DNA of 64,000 bases from Salinicola endophyticus (GCF_040536835.1 NZ_CP159578.1:3162001-3226000), one strand, 5' to 3'; shown: positions 36,570 to 45,614, counted from the first letter of the stretch. Numbers and translations are program-made. Notes: a model not told the origin generated them from the letters alone.

Positions 36570-37076
36570 ATGCACCAGACCACGCCGCCCGCGACGTTTC
36601 CCTGCCCCTGCGGGAGCGGCCTCGGCTATGCCGACTGCTGCCAGCCGCATCATCGCGGAGAGACCCTGCCGGCCACGCCCGAGGCCTTGATGCGTTCGCG
36701 TTACTCGGCCTTTGCAATCGGCAACCTCGGACACTATCTGTATCACACCTGGGACCCGGATACCCGTGACACTGCCCTGACCCCCGAACTGCTCGACCAG
36801 CGCGACTGCGACTGGCTGGGCCTGGAGATCCTCGCCAGCAGTGCCCGCGGCAGCCAGGGCACGGTTACCTTCAAGGCGCACTACCGCCCGCTGACAGCGA
36901 CGTCAGGCGCTGACGCGTCGGTGCTCCACGAGCGTTCGCGCTTCCGCCGCCGCCAGGGACGCTGGCGCTACCTGGACGGCGAGATCGCCCCCTCCGCCGC
37001 GAGCAACGTCCCCCAGCGCAACGCCCCCTGCCCCTGTGGCAGCGGCAAGAAGGCCAAGCGCTGCTGCCATCCCTGA
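36570..37076 (+). CDS. YchJ-family SEC-C zinc protein
   Basis: UPF0225/YchJ-type protein of 168 residues with a SEC-C zinc motif at each end (CPCGSGLGYADCC near residue 11 and CPCGSGKKAKRCC at the C-terminus). The central NTF2-like region carries the signature LMRSRYSAFAIGNLGHYLYHTWDP. The function is unknown; the zinc motifs may mediate protein interaction as in SecA. ATG 36570 gives the normal N-terminus. Confidence 0.9.
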   Translation: MHQTTPPATFPCPCGSGLGYADCCQPHHRGETLPATPEALMRSRYSAFAIGNLGHYLYHTWDPDTRDTALTPELLDQRDCDWLGLEILASSARGSQGTVTFKAHYRPLTATSGADASVLHERSRFRRRQGRWRYLDGEIAPSAASNVPQRNAPCPCGSGKKAKRCCHP

Positions 37077-37208
37077 GCCGAGACGCGGAAGGCGCACGCT
37101 GGCAGGCGCGCCTGTGCGGGACTAGGCTGCTTACTCGATACTCGCCGCCGTTCCCCCTCGCCCCCATGGGCCCTGGACGGCAGACACGATGGCAGATACA
37201 GCAGGCAG

Positions 37209-38576
37209 ATGAAGACTCTGGACGACGCGACGCAGACGCTCTCGACACAGACCCTGGCCCACCTGCAGCAGCGCCTGAGCGACTGGCTCGGCCTGCCCGG
37301 GTGGATCCTGCTACCGATCGCCATCGTGCTGATCGCCGCGGTCGTCGACCTGGTGCTCTACTTCGTCCTCGGTCGGCTGGAGCAGCGCCTGGTGCGCTCA
37401 CCACGGCGCTGGGACGACCCCTTCCTGCACGCCCTGCGACTGCCGCTGCGCTGGTGGATCTGGATCAGCGCACTGATGATCGGCGCCGGGGTGATCGGCG
37501 CGCATCTCGGCGTGACCGCGCTCACCGGTTTCCTGTTCAAGAGCGGCGCCCTGATCACCTTGCTGCTGCTGGCCTGGAGCGGCATCCGCCTGATCCGGCG
37601 ACTCGAACAGCGCCTGGTGTTTCCGCCGGTCAACTGCCGGGCGCGGCCGGTCGATCAAACCTCGGCATCGGCACTGACCAAGATCGTCGGCGCGGTACTG
37701 ATCGTCACCCTGATCCTGATCGGGCTGCAGATACTCGGTGTGTCGATGTCGAGCATCCTTGCCATGGGCGGCTTCGGCGGTCTGGTGATCGGCTTCGCCG
37801 CGCGCGATGTCATGGCCAACTTCTTCGGCGGCATGGTGGTCCATCTGGACAAGCCGTTCGTGGTCGGCGACTGGATTCGCTCCCCCGACCGCGAGATCGA
37901 GGGCATGGTCGAGGATATCGGCTGGCGCCTGACCACCATCCGCACCTTCGCCGGGCCACCGCTCTACGTACCCAATGCCTGGTTCAGCCAGATCTCGGTG
38001 GAGACCCCCACGCGCATGGTCAACCGCCGGCTGTGGGAGACCGTAGGTCTGCGCTATCAGGATGCCGGAGCCATCGAGGCGATCACCGGCGATATCCGCC
38101 AGCTGCTCAAGCACCACGACGAAATCGACCAGAACGAGCTGATCACGGTCAACTTCACCACCTTCGGCCAGTACGCGCTGGAGATCATGCTCTACGCTTT
38201 CACCCGCGAGACCGACTGGCAGCGCTTCCACGAGATCAAGCAAGAGATCCTGCTCAAGGTGCGCGACATCATCGAGAAGCATGGCGCCGAACTGGCCCTG
38301 CCCGCCTCCCGGATCTATCTGCCCGAGGGCGTCGGCATACGCCGCGACGGCGATGGCGACGCGGCCGCGCACGGTCGCGACCAGACGCACAGCGCAGCCG
38401 GTGGCGAGCGCTCGCCGCATGCCGCCGAGACGCGAGCAGAAGAAACGTCAGGCGGCGAGACGCCTCGCGAAGAAACACATCGTAAAGAGGTCCGTCGCGA
38501 CACCCGCGATCGGCGTACCCGTGCCCGCCCCGGGCCGAGCGAGGATGACGTAGGCTCCGGCGACGCCGATGCCTGA
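37209..38576 (+). CDS. MscS-family mechanosensitive channel
   Basis: Small-conductance mechanosensitive channel of 455 residues. Four or five membrane segments lie in the first 180 residues. The pore-lining helix has the Gly/Ala pattern MGGFGGLVIGFAARDVMANFFGG (here about 178-200), followed by the beta domain (VGDWI) and the alpha/beta C-terminal domain. The last 80 residues (from about 375) are very charged and low complexity (Glu, Arg, Thr) and look disordered. It would release solutes on hypo-osmotic shock, useful to a halophile. Confidence 0.9.
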   Translation: MKTLDDATQTLSTQTLAHLQQRLSDWLGLPGWILLPIAIVLIAAVVDLVLYFVLGRLEQRLVRSPRRWDDPFLHALRLPLRWWIWISALMIGAGVIGAHLGVTALTGFLFKSGALITLLLLAWSGIRLIRRLEQRLVFPPVNCRARPVDQTSASALTKIVGAVLIVTLILIGLQILGVSMSSILAMGGFGGLVIGFAARDVMANFFGGMVVHLDKPFVVGDWIRSPDREIEGMVEDIGWRLTTIRTFAGPPLYVPNAWFSQISVETPTRMVNRRLWETVGLRYQDAGAIEAITGDIRQLLKHHDEIDQNELITVNFTTFGQYALEIMLYAFTRETDWQRFHEIKQEILLKVRDIIEKHGAELALPASRIYLPEGVGIRRDGDGDAAAHGRDQTHSAAGGERSPHAAETRAEETSGGETPREETHRKEVRRDTRDRRTRARPGPSEDDVGSGDADA

Positions 38577-38583
38577 ACCGGCG

Positions 38584-40092
38584 TCAGTCCGCCCCGCGCA
38601 GGGCCAGCCAGCGCCGGGCCAGCCACCCGCCCGCCCGCGCGATCTCGGCCGGCGTCGCCCCGGCATAGCCGAGCACCAGCCCGGCCTGAACGGGCGCACG
38701 CAGATAGTATTGCGATAGCGGCGAGAGCAGAATATCCGCCGCCGCAGCCTGCTCGACCAGCGCGCGCTCCTCATCGAGGGTGTCGAGCCGCGCCACTAGA
38801 TGCATGCCCGCCTGCCCCGCCGAGAGCACCAGCCCACGCGCCACTGCCGGCGCCAACGCCTCACGCAGTGCAGCCTGGCGCTGGCGATAGCATTCGCGCA
38901 TCTGCGCCACGTGACGCACGAAGTGCCCCTCGCCGATGAAGTCGGCCAGCGCCGCCTGTACCAGGTACTGCCCCTCCCGGTGCAGGCGCGCGTTGGCGCG
39001 CCGGAACGGCTCGACCAGAGTCTCCGGCAGTACCAGATAGCCCAGACGCAGGCCCGGATAGAGCACCTTGCTGAAGGTGCCGACATAGATCACCGGGGCC
39101 TCCTCGATCAGCCCCTGCAGCGAGGCGATCGGCGCGCTGGCGTAGCGGAACTCGCTGTCGTAGTCATCCTCGATGATCCACGCCCGATGGTGCCGGGCCA
39201 GTGCCAGCAGCGCCATGCGCCGGGCCAGCGGCAGCGTCACCCCGCACGGGTACTGGTGCGACGGCGTGACATAGATCAGCCGCGGCGCCGGGGTATCCGC
39301 CGCCAGCGCCGCCACGTTCATCCCTTCGGCGTCCACCGGTACCGGTTCGAGCGCGAGCCCGGCCGAGACGAAGCAGGATTGCGCACCGCCGTAGCCGGGC
39401 TCCTCCATCCACAGCGTATCGCCGACATCCGCCAGCAGCCGAGCCACCAGCTCGAAGCCCTGCTGGGCGCCCTGGGTGATCAGAATCTGCCCGGGATGGC
39501 AGCGCACCGAGCGCGACAGCCGCAGGTAGTCGCACAGTGCCTCGCGTAGCGCGCTCACCCCGCCCTGGCTCTGGTAGTCGAACCACGCCGTCGGCGCACG
39601 CTGCTGGTGGCGCCGCAGCAGACGCTGCCAGCGCTCCCGCGGAAAGCGATCCAGCGCCGGGACGCCGGGGGCAAAGGCGCTATGGCGGCCGCTCAGGGTG
39701 CGTTCGAAATCGAGAACGCGCCTGCCACGAATGGAGAGCTGCGGCGGCGCTTCGCCCCTGCTGCGCGGGGCCAGTGGCGGCGGTGGCTGCCACTCGGCAA
39801 CGAACACCCCCGAGCCGGGTCGCGCCTGGAGAAACCCCTCGGCCACGAGTCGATCCACCGCCCCCAGCACGGTATTGCGCCCGATCCCCAGCGCCGCGGC
39901 CAGCCGCCGGGACGCCGGTAACTGGCTGCCCGACGCCAGCGCCCCGCTCTGGATCGACTCGCGCAGCGCCGCATAGAGCCGCTGGCCCAGCGTGAGGGAA
40001 GCGTTGGAGGCATCGATATGAGACGCCGACGCGGCGAGTTTCAAGCCGATCGCTTCGATGATCCACAGCTGATGCGCCTGGGATGCCGCCAT
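38584..40092 (-). CDS. MocR-type regulator (GntR HTH plus aminotransferase domain)
   Basis: Chimeric regulator of 502 residues: an N-terminal GntR winged helix (LPASRRLAAALGIGRNTVLGAVDRL, here split for clarity as LPASRRLAAALGIG and RNTVLGAVDRL) fused to a class-I aminotransferase domain with the PLP lysine in GTFSKVLYPGLRLGYL. MocR/PdxR/GabR proteins use PLP to sense amines or vitamin B6. ATG 40092 with GAGGGA upstream is preferred over ATG 40113. It is divergent from a GNAT acetyltransferase gene, its most likely target. An inverted repeat lies between them. Confidence 0.9.
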   Translation of the reverse strand: MAASQAHQLWIIEAIGLKLAASASHIDASNASLTLGQRLYAALRESIQSGALASGSQLPASRRLAAALGIGRNTVLGAVDRLVAEGFLQARPGSGVFVAEWQPPPPLAPRSRGEAPPQLSIRGRRVLDFERTLSGRHSAFAPGVPALDRFPRERWQRLLRRHQQRAPTAWFDYQSQGGVSALREALCDYLRLSRSVRCHPGQILITQGAQQGFELVARLLADVGDTLWMEEPGYGGAQSCFVSAGLALEPVPVDAEGMNVAALAADTPAPRLIYVTPSHQYPCGVTLPLARRMALLALARHHRAWIIEDDYDSEFRYASAPIASLQGLIEEAPVIYVGTFSKVLYPGLRLGYLVLPETLVEPFRRANARLHREGQYLVQAALADFIGEGHFVRHVAQMRECYRQRQAALREALAPAVARGLVLSAGQAGMHLVARLDTLDEERALVEQAAAADILLSPLSQYYLRAPVQAGLVLGYAGATPAEIARAGGWLARRWLALRGAD

Positions 40093-40093
40093 T

Positions 40094-40135
40094 GGTTCCC
40101 TCACTCTGGACATAACTGGCTCTTACCGGGGAACC
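40094..40135. promoter_or_regulatory. inverted repeat between mocR and GNAT genes
   Basis: GGTTCCC (40094-40100) and its exact complement GGGAACC (40129-40135) are 28 bp apart in the 89-bp divergent promoter region. It may be a MocR operator; MocR proteins often bind widely spaced half-sites. Confidence 0.45.
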
Positions 40136-40181
40136 ACTATGCCGCCACACTGACCCCAAGTCACTGCCCCCGGAGCCCAGC

Positions 40182-40652
40182 ATGCCAACGTTCGATCTCG
40201 CGACCCCGATTCGCCTTGCCACCGCCGCGGACATCTCCGAGCTGACACCGCTGGTCGACGCCTACCGGCGCTTCTATCACCAGCCCGGCGACCTGGAGGG
40301 TGCCCGCAACTTTCTTGCCCAGCGCTTCGCCAACGGCGACGCCCATCTGCTGCTGGCGAGCGATGCGCAGGGCAGCGCCCGCGGCTTCGTGCAACTGTTT
40401 CCGGTGCCCTCGACCACCAGCCTGGCGGTGCGCTGGATCCTCAACGATCTGTTCGTCGCCCCCGAGGCGCGCGGCCAGGGCATGGGCAGCGATCTGCTGC
40501 GGGCGGCGCGCCAGCTCGCCCACGACAACGGCGTGACCCAATTGATGCTGCGGACCCAGGTCGAGAACCACACCGCGCAGTCGCGCTACCAGGCCCTCGG
40601 CTGGCAGCGCGACGAGGCCTTCTTCACTTATTTGTTGAATACGGACCGTTGA
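40182..40652 (+). CDS. GNAT-family N-acetyltransferase, MocR-linked
   Basis: Acetyltransferase of 156 residues: GNAT acetyl-CoA loop LFVAPEARGQGMGSDLLRAA (about 90-109) and the C-terminal NHTAQSRYQALGWQRDEAFF. GGAG precedes the ATG at 40182. It is divergent from a MocR regulator and so probably controlled by it; an amine or amino-acid substrate would fit but is not shown. The last codons (LLNTDR) and stop lie inside a 14-bp tandem repeat, so its C-terminus is repeat-derived. Confidence 0.88.
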   Translation: MPTFDLATPIRLATAADISELTPLVDAYRRFYHQPGDLEGARNFLAQRFANGDAHLLLASDAQGSARGFVQLFPVPSTTSLAVRWILNDLFVAPEARGQGMGSDLLRAARQLAHDNGVTQLMLRTQVENHTAQSRYQALGWQRDEAFFTYLLNTDR

Positions 40653-40731
40653 ATACGAACTGCGGCATACGAGCGGTTGAATACGCTCTGATGAATACCG
40701 ACCGCTGAACACCAGCCGTTGAATAACGCCA
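40634..40731. repeat. 14-bp tandem repeat, seven copies
   Basis: Seven exactly phased 14-nt units start at 40634, 40648, 40662, 40676, 40690, 40704 and 40718. The consensus is near GTTGAATACGGACC. It begins within the last codons of the GNAT gene (stop 40650-40652) and ends 25 bp before the rhodanese gene. Confidence 0.85.
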
Positions 40732-40756
40732 CTCCTGCCGATGGAGAGACCGCCTC

Positions 40757-41224
40757 ATGAACGACATCACGACGCCCCCAGCGACCTCCCGGGTGCTGGA
40801 AGTCCCGCCCCCGGAGCCCGCGATCTCCGCCGCGGCCATGCGCGACAAGCTAGGTCTGCACACCGACGCCTGGGATCTGGCCCAGGATCTTGCCAACGCC
40901 ATCGAGGCGCTGGTGGTGATCGATACCCGCTCGCGGGCGCACTACCTGGCCGGGCATATCCCCGGGGCCATCAGCCTGCCGCATGTCGAGATGAATCCCA
41001 CCACCCTGGCGGCGCTGGCGCGGGATCGGGTCTACGTCTGCTACTGCGACGGCATCGGCTGCAACGGTTCGACCTGGGGCACGCTCAAGCTGGCCACGGC
41101 GGGCTTCACGGTCAAGGAGCTGCTGGGCGGCCTGGACTTCTGGCAACGCGATGGGCACCCCCTCGCCAGCGGCCCCGAGCCGGGCTCCCTGGCCGACGCC
41201 GAGCTCACCGCCTGCGGCTGCTGA
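40757..41224 (+). CDS. rhodanese-like domain protein
   Basis: Single rhodanese domain of 155 residues: IDTRSRAHYLAGHIPGAISL (about 56-75) and active-site loop CYCDGIGCNGS with candidate catalytic Cys near 95. It probably transfers sulfur or handles a cysteine persulfide; the partner is unknown. It is followed 13 nt later by a GNAT gene and then paiB, so the genes are likely one operon. Confidence 0.87.
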   Translation: MNDITTPPATSRVLEVPPPEPAISAAAMRDKLGLHTDAWDLAQDLANAIEALVVIDTRSRAHYLAGHIPGAISLPHVEMNPTTLAALARDRVYVCYCDGIGCNGSTWGTLKLATAGFTVKELLGGLDFWQRDGHPLASGPEPGSLADAELTACGC

Positions 41225-41237
41225 GGAGAGAGCCCCG

Positions 41238-41996
41238 ATGCCATCATCCTGCACCGAGAACCGTCACGGCCAGCCGATCGGTCTGCCGGTGAACGCCTGG
41301 CAACCTGCGCATCGCCCCGACCACCGCGTATTGACGGGGCGCTACTGCCGGCTCGAGCCGCTCGACGTGACCCGCCACGCGGCCTCGCTGTGGCGGGCGT
41401 GGCGCCATCCCGATCCGGCCCTCACCGATGACCGTGAGGGCGAGGCGCGCTGGACCTATCTCGGCGGCCGCCCGTTCACCGACGAGCCCGGTTGCCGCGA
41501 CTGGCTGCAGACGATGAGCGCAGGCCAGGACCCCTGGTGCTACGCAATCATCGATCCCCACGACAGCCACGCCGTGGGCATGGCCACCTATCTCAACATC
41601 GTGCCCGACGATGGCCGGATCGAGATCGGCCATCTCAACTTCTCGCCACGCATGGCCCGCAGCCGGCTCTCCAGCGAGGCGCTGATGCTGCTGATGGCGC
41701 ACGCCTTCGCCCTGGGGTATCGGCGCCTGGAGTGGAAATGCGACGCGCTCAACGCCCCCTCGCGCCGGGCGGCCGAACGGCTCGGCTTCCGCTTCGAAGG
41801 CGTCTTCCGCCAGCACCGGGTGGTCCAGGGGCGTAACCGCGACACCGCCTGGTTCTCGGTCATCGATGATGAGTGGCCCGCGCTTCACGCCGCGCACCAG
41901 CAGTGGCTCGCCCCGGATAACTTCACCTCGGCGGGAGCCCAGCGCCAGCCATTGACGCATTGCCGAGCGCCACTCGACGCCTCGGAAGGGGCCTGA
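41238..41996 (+). CDS. GNAT-family acetyltransferase, RimJ/YjcK-like
   Basis: Acetyltransferase of 252 residues of the larger GNAT group: GRYCRLEPLDVTRHAASL (about 34), IEIGHLNFSPRMARSRLSSE (about 131-150), RLEWKCDALNAPSRRAAERL and GFRFEGVFRQH. GAGGAGAG precedes ATG 41238. It lies between the rhodanese and PaiB-family genes; linkage with PaiB suggests polyamine or small-molecule acetylation, as PaiA/PaiB pairs do, but this is inference. Confidence 0.87.
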   Translation: MPSSCTENRHGQPIGLPVNAWQPAHRPDHRVLTGRYCRLEPLDVTRHAASLWRAWRHPDPALTDDREGEARWTYLGGRPFTDEPGCRDWLQTMSAGQDPWCYAIIDPHDSHAVGMATYLNIVPDDGRIEIGHLNFSPRMARSRLSSEALMLLMAHAFALGYRRLEWKCDALNAPSRRAAERLGFRFEGVFRQHRVVQGRNRDTAWFSVIDDEWPALHAAHQQWLAPDNFTSAGAQRQPLTHCRAPLDASEGA

Positions 41997-41998
41997 GC

Positions 41999-42649
41999 AT
42001 GCACCGACCGCTGCCCTTTCGACTCGACGACAGTACCGCCCTGGCGGACGCCATGGCATGTGCCCCCTTCGCCACCCTGATCACCCGGGATGCCGACGGC
42101 TGGCTGGCCGACCACCTGCCGATGTTGCGGATAGCCGAGCGCGAGGGTGCGCCCCTGGGTGTGCTGCGTGGCCACGTCGCGCGCACCAACCCGCTGGTCG
42201 CTGGCGCCACGACACGCCCGGCGCTGGCGATCTTCCACGGCCCCCAGGCCTATATCACCCCCAGTTGGTATCCCGCCAAGCGTGAGCACGGCCGCGTGGT
42301 GCCGACCTGGAACTATCAGGTCGTCCACGCCCACGGCACGCTACGCCTGATCGACGACGCGAGCTGGCTGCGCGACACCGTGGCCGCCTTGACCGACCAC
42401 TTCGAAAGAGATCGCACCCACCCCTGGTCGATCGAGGACGCGCCAGCAGGCTTCATCGACGGCCTGTGCCGCGGCATCGTCGGCGTCGAGCTGGTCATCG
42501 AGCGGCTCGACGGTCAACGCAAGGCGAGCCAGCACAAACCCGATGCCGAACGCGCGGCGATCCAGCGTGGCCTGATCGATGAGTGCGGTTTCGACGAAGC
42601 CTCGGCACACTGCCTGAGTGGATGGAGAGAGACCGATGAACGCCACTGA
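41999..42649 (+). CDS. paiB: PaiB-family FMN-binding regulator-like protein
   Basis: PaiB/FMN-binding split-barrel protein, 216 residues: FATLITRDADGWLADHLPML, GHVARTNPL, GPQAYITPSWYPAK, VPTWNYQVVHAHGTL (about 98) and the C-terminal KASQHKP are all typical. In Bacillus, PaiB acts with PaiA on sporulation and protease genes; in proteobacteria it is usually a flavin-binding protein of unclear role. The start overlaps a GGAAGGGG site at the end of the previous gene. Its stop overlaps a broken cupin gene. Confidence 0.9.
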   Translation: MHRPLPFRLDDSTALADAMACAPFATLITRDADGWLADHLPMLRIAEREGAPLGVLRGHVARTNPLVAGATTRPALAIFHGPQAYITPSWYPAKREHGRVVPTWNYQVVHAHGTLRLIDDASWLRDTVAALTDHFERDRTHPWSIEDAPAGFIDGLCRGIVGVELVIERLDGQRKASQHKPDAERAAIQRGLIDECGFDEASAHCLSGWRETDERH

Positions 42650-43198
42650 TCAAAGTCCGAAGCAACCGCCCCATCTACCCTGGGCTGAGATCGTCGCCCG
42701 GCTGACCGCCGCAGAGCACCCGTTCGTGGAGGTATTGCCCGCCATGAGCTAGGTGCTGTCTGGAAAGTCGACGAGCGAAGGCAAGGCCGGGGCGCGCAGC
42801 TAAGGCAAAAATCGGCGAAAACGGACCGGGCTGGCGCTCCAGTTTACGGGTTGTAAATGAGCATGTTACTCGCTCCGCTCACCCTTCGGGCCGTCCTTCG
42901 GACGTTCTGAACGTTGTTCAGTGAGTCGATTTTTAACGCCGCATGGGCGAGCGTAGTACTTCTCAGGCAGTACCGGGTTCTGGAGCTGTTATCTCCGCGC
43001 ATTATCGACACCCAGACACCCCACGCGCGTGACGAGCTCTACTTGATCGCCAGCGGCAGCGCCGTACTCGACCGCGACGGCGAACGGCTGGCGGCGAGTA
43101 CCGGCGACGTGCTGTTCGTGCCCAAGGGCATGGCGCATCGCTTCGACACCTTCTCCGCCGACTTCTCGACCTGGGTACTGTTCTTCGGCCCCGAGTGA
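42636..43198 (+). pseudogene. cupin gene split by a MITE-like element
   Basis: The first 38 codons (42636-42749, MNATDQSPKQ to EVLPAMS) end at a TAG created by the element. The rest (42974-43198, RVLELLSPRI ... [10 protein letters not shown] ... LFFGPE) continues the same cupin domain with its metal-binding pattern ([17 protein letters not shown]). Removing 42750-42973 rejoins S-R-V in frame. The ATG overlaps the paiB stop, so it was the last gene of that operon. A chimeric frame starting in the element could still express the C-terminal part. Confidence 0.85.
42752..42974. mobile_element. MITE-like element copy C, 223 bp, inside a cupin gene
   Basis: Ends GGTGCTGTCTGGAAAGT and its near-complement (… CAGGCAGTACC), as in copies A and B. 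It is longer because of extra segments at about 42792-42807, 42824-42841 and 42865-42926. The left flank is TA (42750-42751); the right flank is not TA, so the target duplication is lost or altered. Confidence 0.8.
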
Positions 43199-43334
43199 GC
43201 CGCACCGCTGGACCTCGCCGGTCAGCGGCGTAAAATGCGCGGCGTTCGTTACGGTGGCGCGGTTACCCATCATCCGCTCACCACTCTCAAGACCCGGTCC
43301 GCCCTTTACGTGGGCGACTACCAGGAGTTATGGC

Positions 43335-44276
43335 ATGTCCTCTACCGATCAACCGATCGTGGTTGCGGCGTTGTATCGCTTCGTCACCCTCGACGACTTC
43401 GAAGCCCTGCGCGAACCGCTGCTCGCCGAAATGCAGCGTCTCGACGTCAAGGGCACCCTGCTGCTCGCCGCCGAAGGCATCAACGGCACCGTCTCCGGCA
43501 GCCGTGCCGGGATCGATGCGCTGCTCGCCTGGCTCAAGCGCGACCCGCGCCTGACGGCGCTGGAGCACAAGGAGTCCTACTGCGACGAGCAGCCCTTCTA
43601 CCGCACCAAGGTCAAGCTCAAGCGCGAGATCGTCACCCTGGGCGTGGATGGCGTCGATCCCAACGCACGTGTCGGCACCTACGTCGAACCCGAGGCGTGG
43701 AATGACCTGATCGACGATCCCGAGGTGCTGGTGATCGATACGCGCAACGACTACGAAGTGGCGATCGGTAGCTTCGAGGGCGCGGTCGACCCGCAGACCA
43801 AGTCGTTTCGTGAGTTTCCCGACTATGTGCGTCAGCACTACGACCCCAGCCGGCACAAGAAGGTCGCGATGTTCTGCACCGGCGGTATCCGCTGCGAGAA
43901 GGCGTCGAGCTTCATGCTGGGTGAAGGCTTCGAGGAGGTGTTCCACCTCAAGGGCGGGATACTCAACTATCTGGAGAAGGTGCCGGAAGCCGACACGCGC
44001 TGGCGCGGCGACTGCTTCGTGTTCGACAACCGGGTCACGGTGCGCCACGACCTGAGCGAGGGCGAGTACGCCCAGTGCCACGCCTGCCGCATGCCGATTT
44101 CTGCCGAGGATCAGGCCTCCGAGCACTATGTGCCGGGTATCAGCTGCCCGCACTGCTGGGATTCGCTGCCCGAGAAGACCCGAGCCGGCGCGCGCGAGCG
44201 TCAGCGCCAGATCGAACTGGCCAAGGCGCGCAACGAACCGCACCCGATCGGCCGCGACCCGCGCCAGCCGAGCTGA
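43335..44276 (+). CDS. trhO: tRNA uridine-34 hydroxylase TrhO (rhodanese family)
   Basis: TrhO/YceA, 313 residues: an N-terminal acylphosphatase-like domain ([20 protein letters not shown], about 37-56), then a rhodanese domain with [20 protein letters not shown] and active-site loop [12 protein letters not shown] (Cys about 177), and a zinc-like C-terminal region ([16 protein letters not shown]). It makes 5-hydroxyuridine at the tRNA wobble position using prephenate or oxygen-dependent chemistry known for the family. CAGGAG is 7 nt upstream of ATG 43335. A terminator follows. Confidence 0.93.
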   Translation: MSSTDQPIVVAALYRFVTLDDFEALREPLLAEMQRLDVKGTLLLAAEGINGTVSGSRAGIDALLAWLKRDPRLTALEHKESYCDEQPFYRTKVKLKREIVTLGVDGVDPNARVGTYVEPEAWNDLIDDPEVLVIDTRNDYEVAIGSFEGAVDPQTKSFREFPDYVRQHYDPSRHKKVAMFCTGGIRCEKASSFMLGEGFEEVFHLKGGILNYLEKVPEADTRWRGDCFVFDNRVTVRHDLSEGEYAQCHACRMPISAEDQASEHYVPGISCPHCWDSLPEKTRAGARERQRQIELAKARNEPHPIGRDPRQPS

Positions 44277-44292
44277 GCGGCTCCGAACAGCG

Positions 44293-44319
44293 AAACGCCC
44301 TCCTCTCGGAGGGCGTTTT
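44293..44319 (+). terminator. intrinsic terminator after trhO
   Basis: Stem AAACGCCCTCC / GGAGGGCGTTT with loop TCTC; the 3' arm ends in T4. Symmetric A/T flanks make it usable in both directions, also for the convergent GNAT gene. Confidence 0.9.
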
Positions 44320-44387
44320 ATCGGGAGGCCGATGCCATATCGTCGAGCCTATACGCTGCCCATGGCTGAGATGTCCTGCACGCTGAA

Positions 44388-44831
44388 TCAGGCGTTCAAT
44401 TGCAGATGCAGTAGCGGATAGGGCTTGCCCTGACCATCCAACGGTGAACGGCCGCCTATGCCGAAGCCCCGAGCGCGATAGAAGCTCAGCGCCGCGTGGT
44501 TCTGCTCATTGACGTCTACAGCCGTCGCGCCCTGCTGATCGATCGCATGCTTCAGCAGCAGCGTCCCCACGCCCTGGCCCCGGCAGTCCGGCGCAATGAA
44601 CAACATCTCGACATTGGCATCAGCCACACCCACAAAACCGACGATGTCATCTTCGTCACGGCAGGCTACCGTCAAGCACACCGCGTCAAAATATTGATTC
44701 AAGATCAATGGCTTCAACGCCTGCAAATCCTGCTCGGCCAAGAAGTCATGGGTTGCCCGCACCGACGCCTCCCATACCTCGATAAGGCGCGGATAATCAG
44801 CGACATTCGCGGTTCTCAAACGCATCTTCAA
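44388..44831 (-). CDS. GNAT-family N-acetyltransferase
   Basis: Acetyltransferase of 147 residues, YjaB/YafP-like: MLFIAPDCRGQGVGTLLLKH (about 75-94) and NEQNHAALSFYRARGFGI. The composition is visibly less GC-rich than its neighbours and it sits between a terminator and a MITE copy, compatible with horizontal acquisition. An ATG two codons further in is an alternative start. The substrate is unknown. Confidence 0.87.
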   Translation of the reverse strand: MKMRLRTANVADYPRLIEVWEASVRATHDFLAEQDLQALKPLILNQYFDAVCLTVACRDEDDIVGFVGVADANVEMLFIAPDCRGQGVGTLLLKHAIDQQGATAVDVNEQNHAALSFYRARGFGIGGRSPLDGQGKPYPLLHLQLNA

Positions 44832-44857
44832 TATTCCAAAAGACTCGTCGGACCCTA

Positions 44858-44997
44858 GGATTTGTACGAAAAGTCATCGAGCGAAGGTAAGACAAGGCGA
44901 AAATCGGCGAAAACGCGGAGTTTACGGGGTGTAAATGAGCATTTTGAGCCGATTTTAACGCCGTATTGCCGAGCGCAGGTAGTTTTCGTACAAAGCC
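44858..44997. mobile_element. MITE-like element copy D, 140 bp
   Basis: Exactly 140 bp, with the second type of ends (GGATTTGTACGAAAAGT and the complement of GGCTTTGTACGAAAACT) around the same core as copies A and B. Flanked by TA (44856-44857 and 44998-44999; CTAG at both junctions). Its right boundary forms the stop codon of yrbL. Confidence 0.88.
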
Positions 44998-45614
44998 TAG
45001 GGCAGACTCGCCAGCAGCGCATCCCGCTGCGCCCGGGCAATGAAACCGTACTCGTGCAGCCGCTGATAGAAGCGACGGATGCGGCGGTCCACTTTCTGCC
45101 GAGCGAACCACGGCCAGATATTGGCCAGCGGCATGAAGTCGGGATTGGAGACACCATCGATCAGCCACAGCCGGATACTGCCGTCGGCGCGCCGCTGGCA
45201 CACCACGTTACGGTCATTGATGTCGGAGGGTACGATCCAGTTGTCGCGCAGATAGCGGTAGAGTCGTTCGAGCTCGTCGACGAAGGCCTGGGTGGTGAGC
45301 CAAGCGGCGTCACCATGCTGCTGGAACTGGCGAATATTGAGCGACAGCGAGCCATCGGCATCGGTGACCAGGCCGAAGACCAGCCCTTCGCCGAGATCGG
45401 TAGTGACCGTGCCGAAGTACTCCGGCACATAGCGCCAGTCATGCACGCCGCGCCGCTTGAGTCCCTCGAAGTAGCTCTTCTCGCGCTCGTTCTGCTGGCT
45501 GCCGCGGTCGGGAAAGCGCGGCACCTTGATGCAGCGCCCGGCCTCGACGGGATGCCGATAGACGGCCCGATCGTTGCCGTGGGCAAGCTCGGGGGTGAGA
45601 GAGAGAGAAACCAT
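44997..45614 (-). CDS. yrbL: YrbL-family protein (PhoP/PmrA regulon type)
   Basis: YrbL family, 205 residues: GNDRAVYRHPVEAGRCIKVP near the N-terminus and WIVPSDINDRNVV (about 126-138), a kinase-like catalytic-loop pattern, consistent with the protein-kinase-like fold of the family. The function is unknown. ATG 45614 has GGAG 10 nt upstream; an in-frame codon 39 nt upstream was rejected. The TAG stop (44997-44999) is made of MITE end plus flank. A PmrA-like box lies 45-60 bp upstream. Confidence 0.88.
   Translation of the reverse strand: MVSLSLTPELAHGNDRAVYRHPVEAGRCIKVPRFPDRGSQQNEREKSYFEGLKRRGVHDWRYVPEYFGTVTTDLGEGLVFGLVTDADGSLSLNIRQFQQHGDAAWLTTQAFVDELERLYRYLRDNWIVPSDINDRNVVCQRRADGSIRLWLIDGVSNPDFMPLANIWPWFARQKVDRRIRRFYQRLHEYGFIARAQRDALLASLP

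Noticed and set aside
40634..40731. CRISPR array or iteron origin
   Set aside because: There are no spacers; units are degenerate, and no replication gene or AT-rich origin region is nearby.
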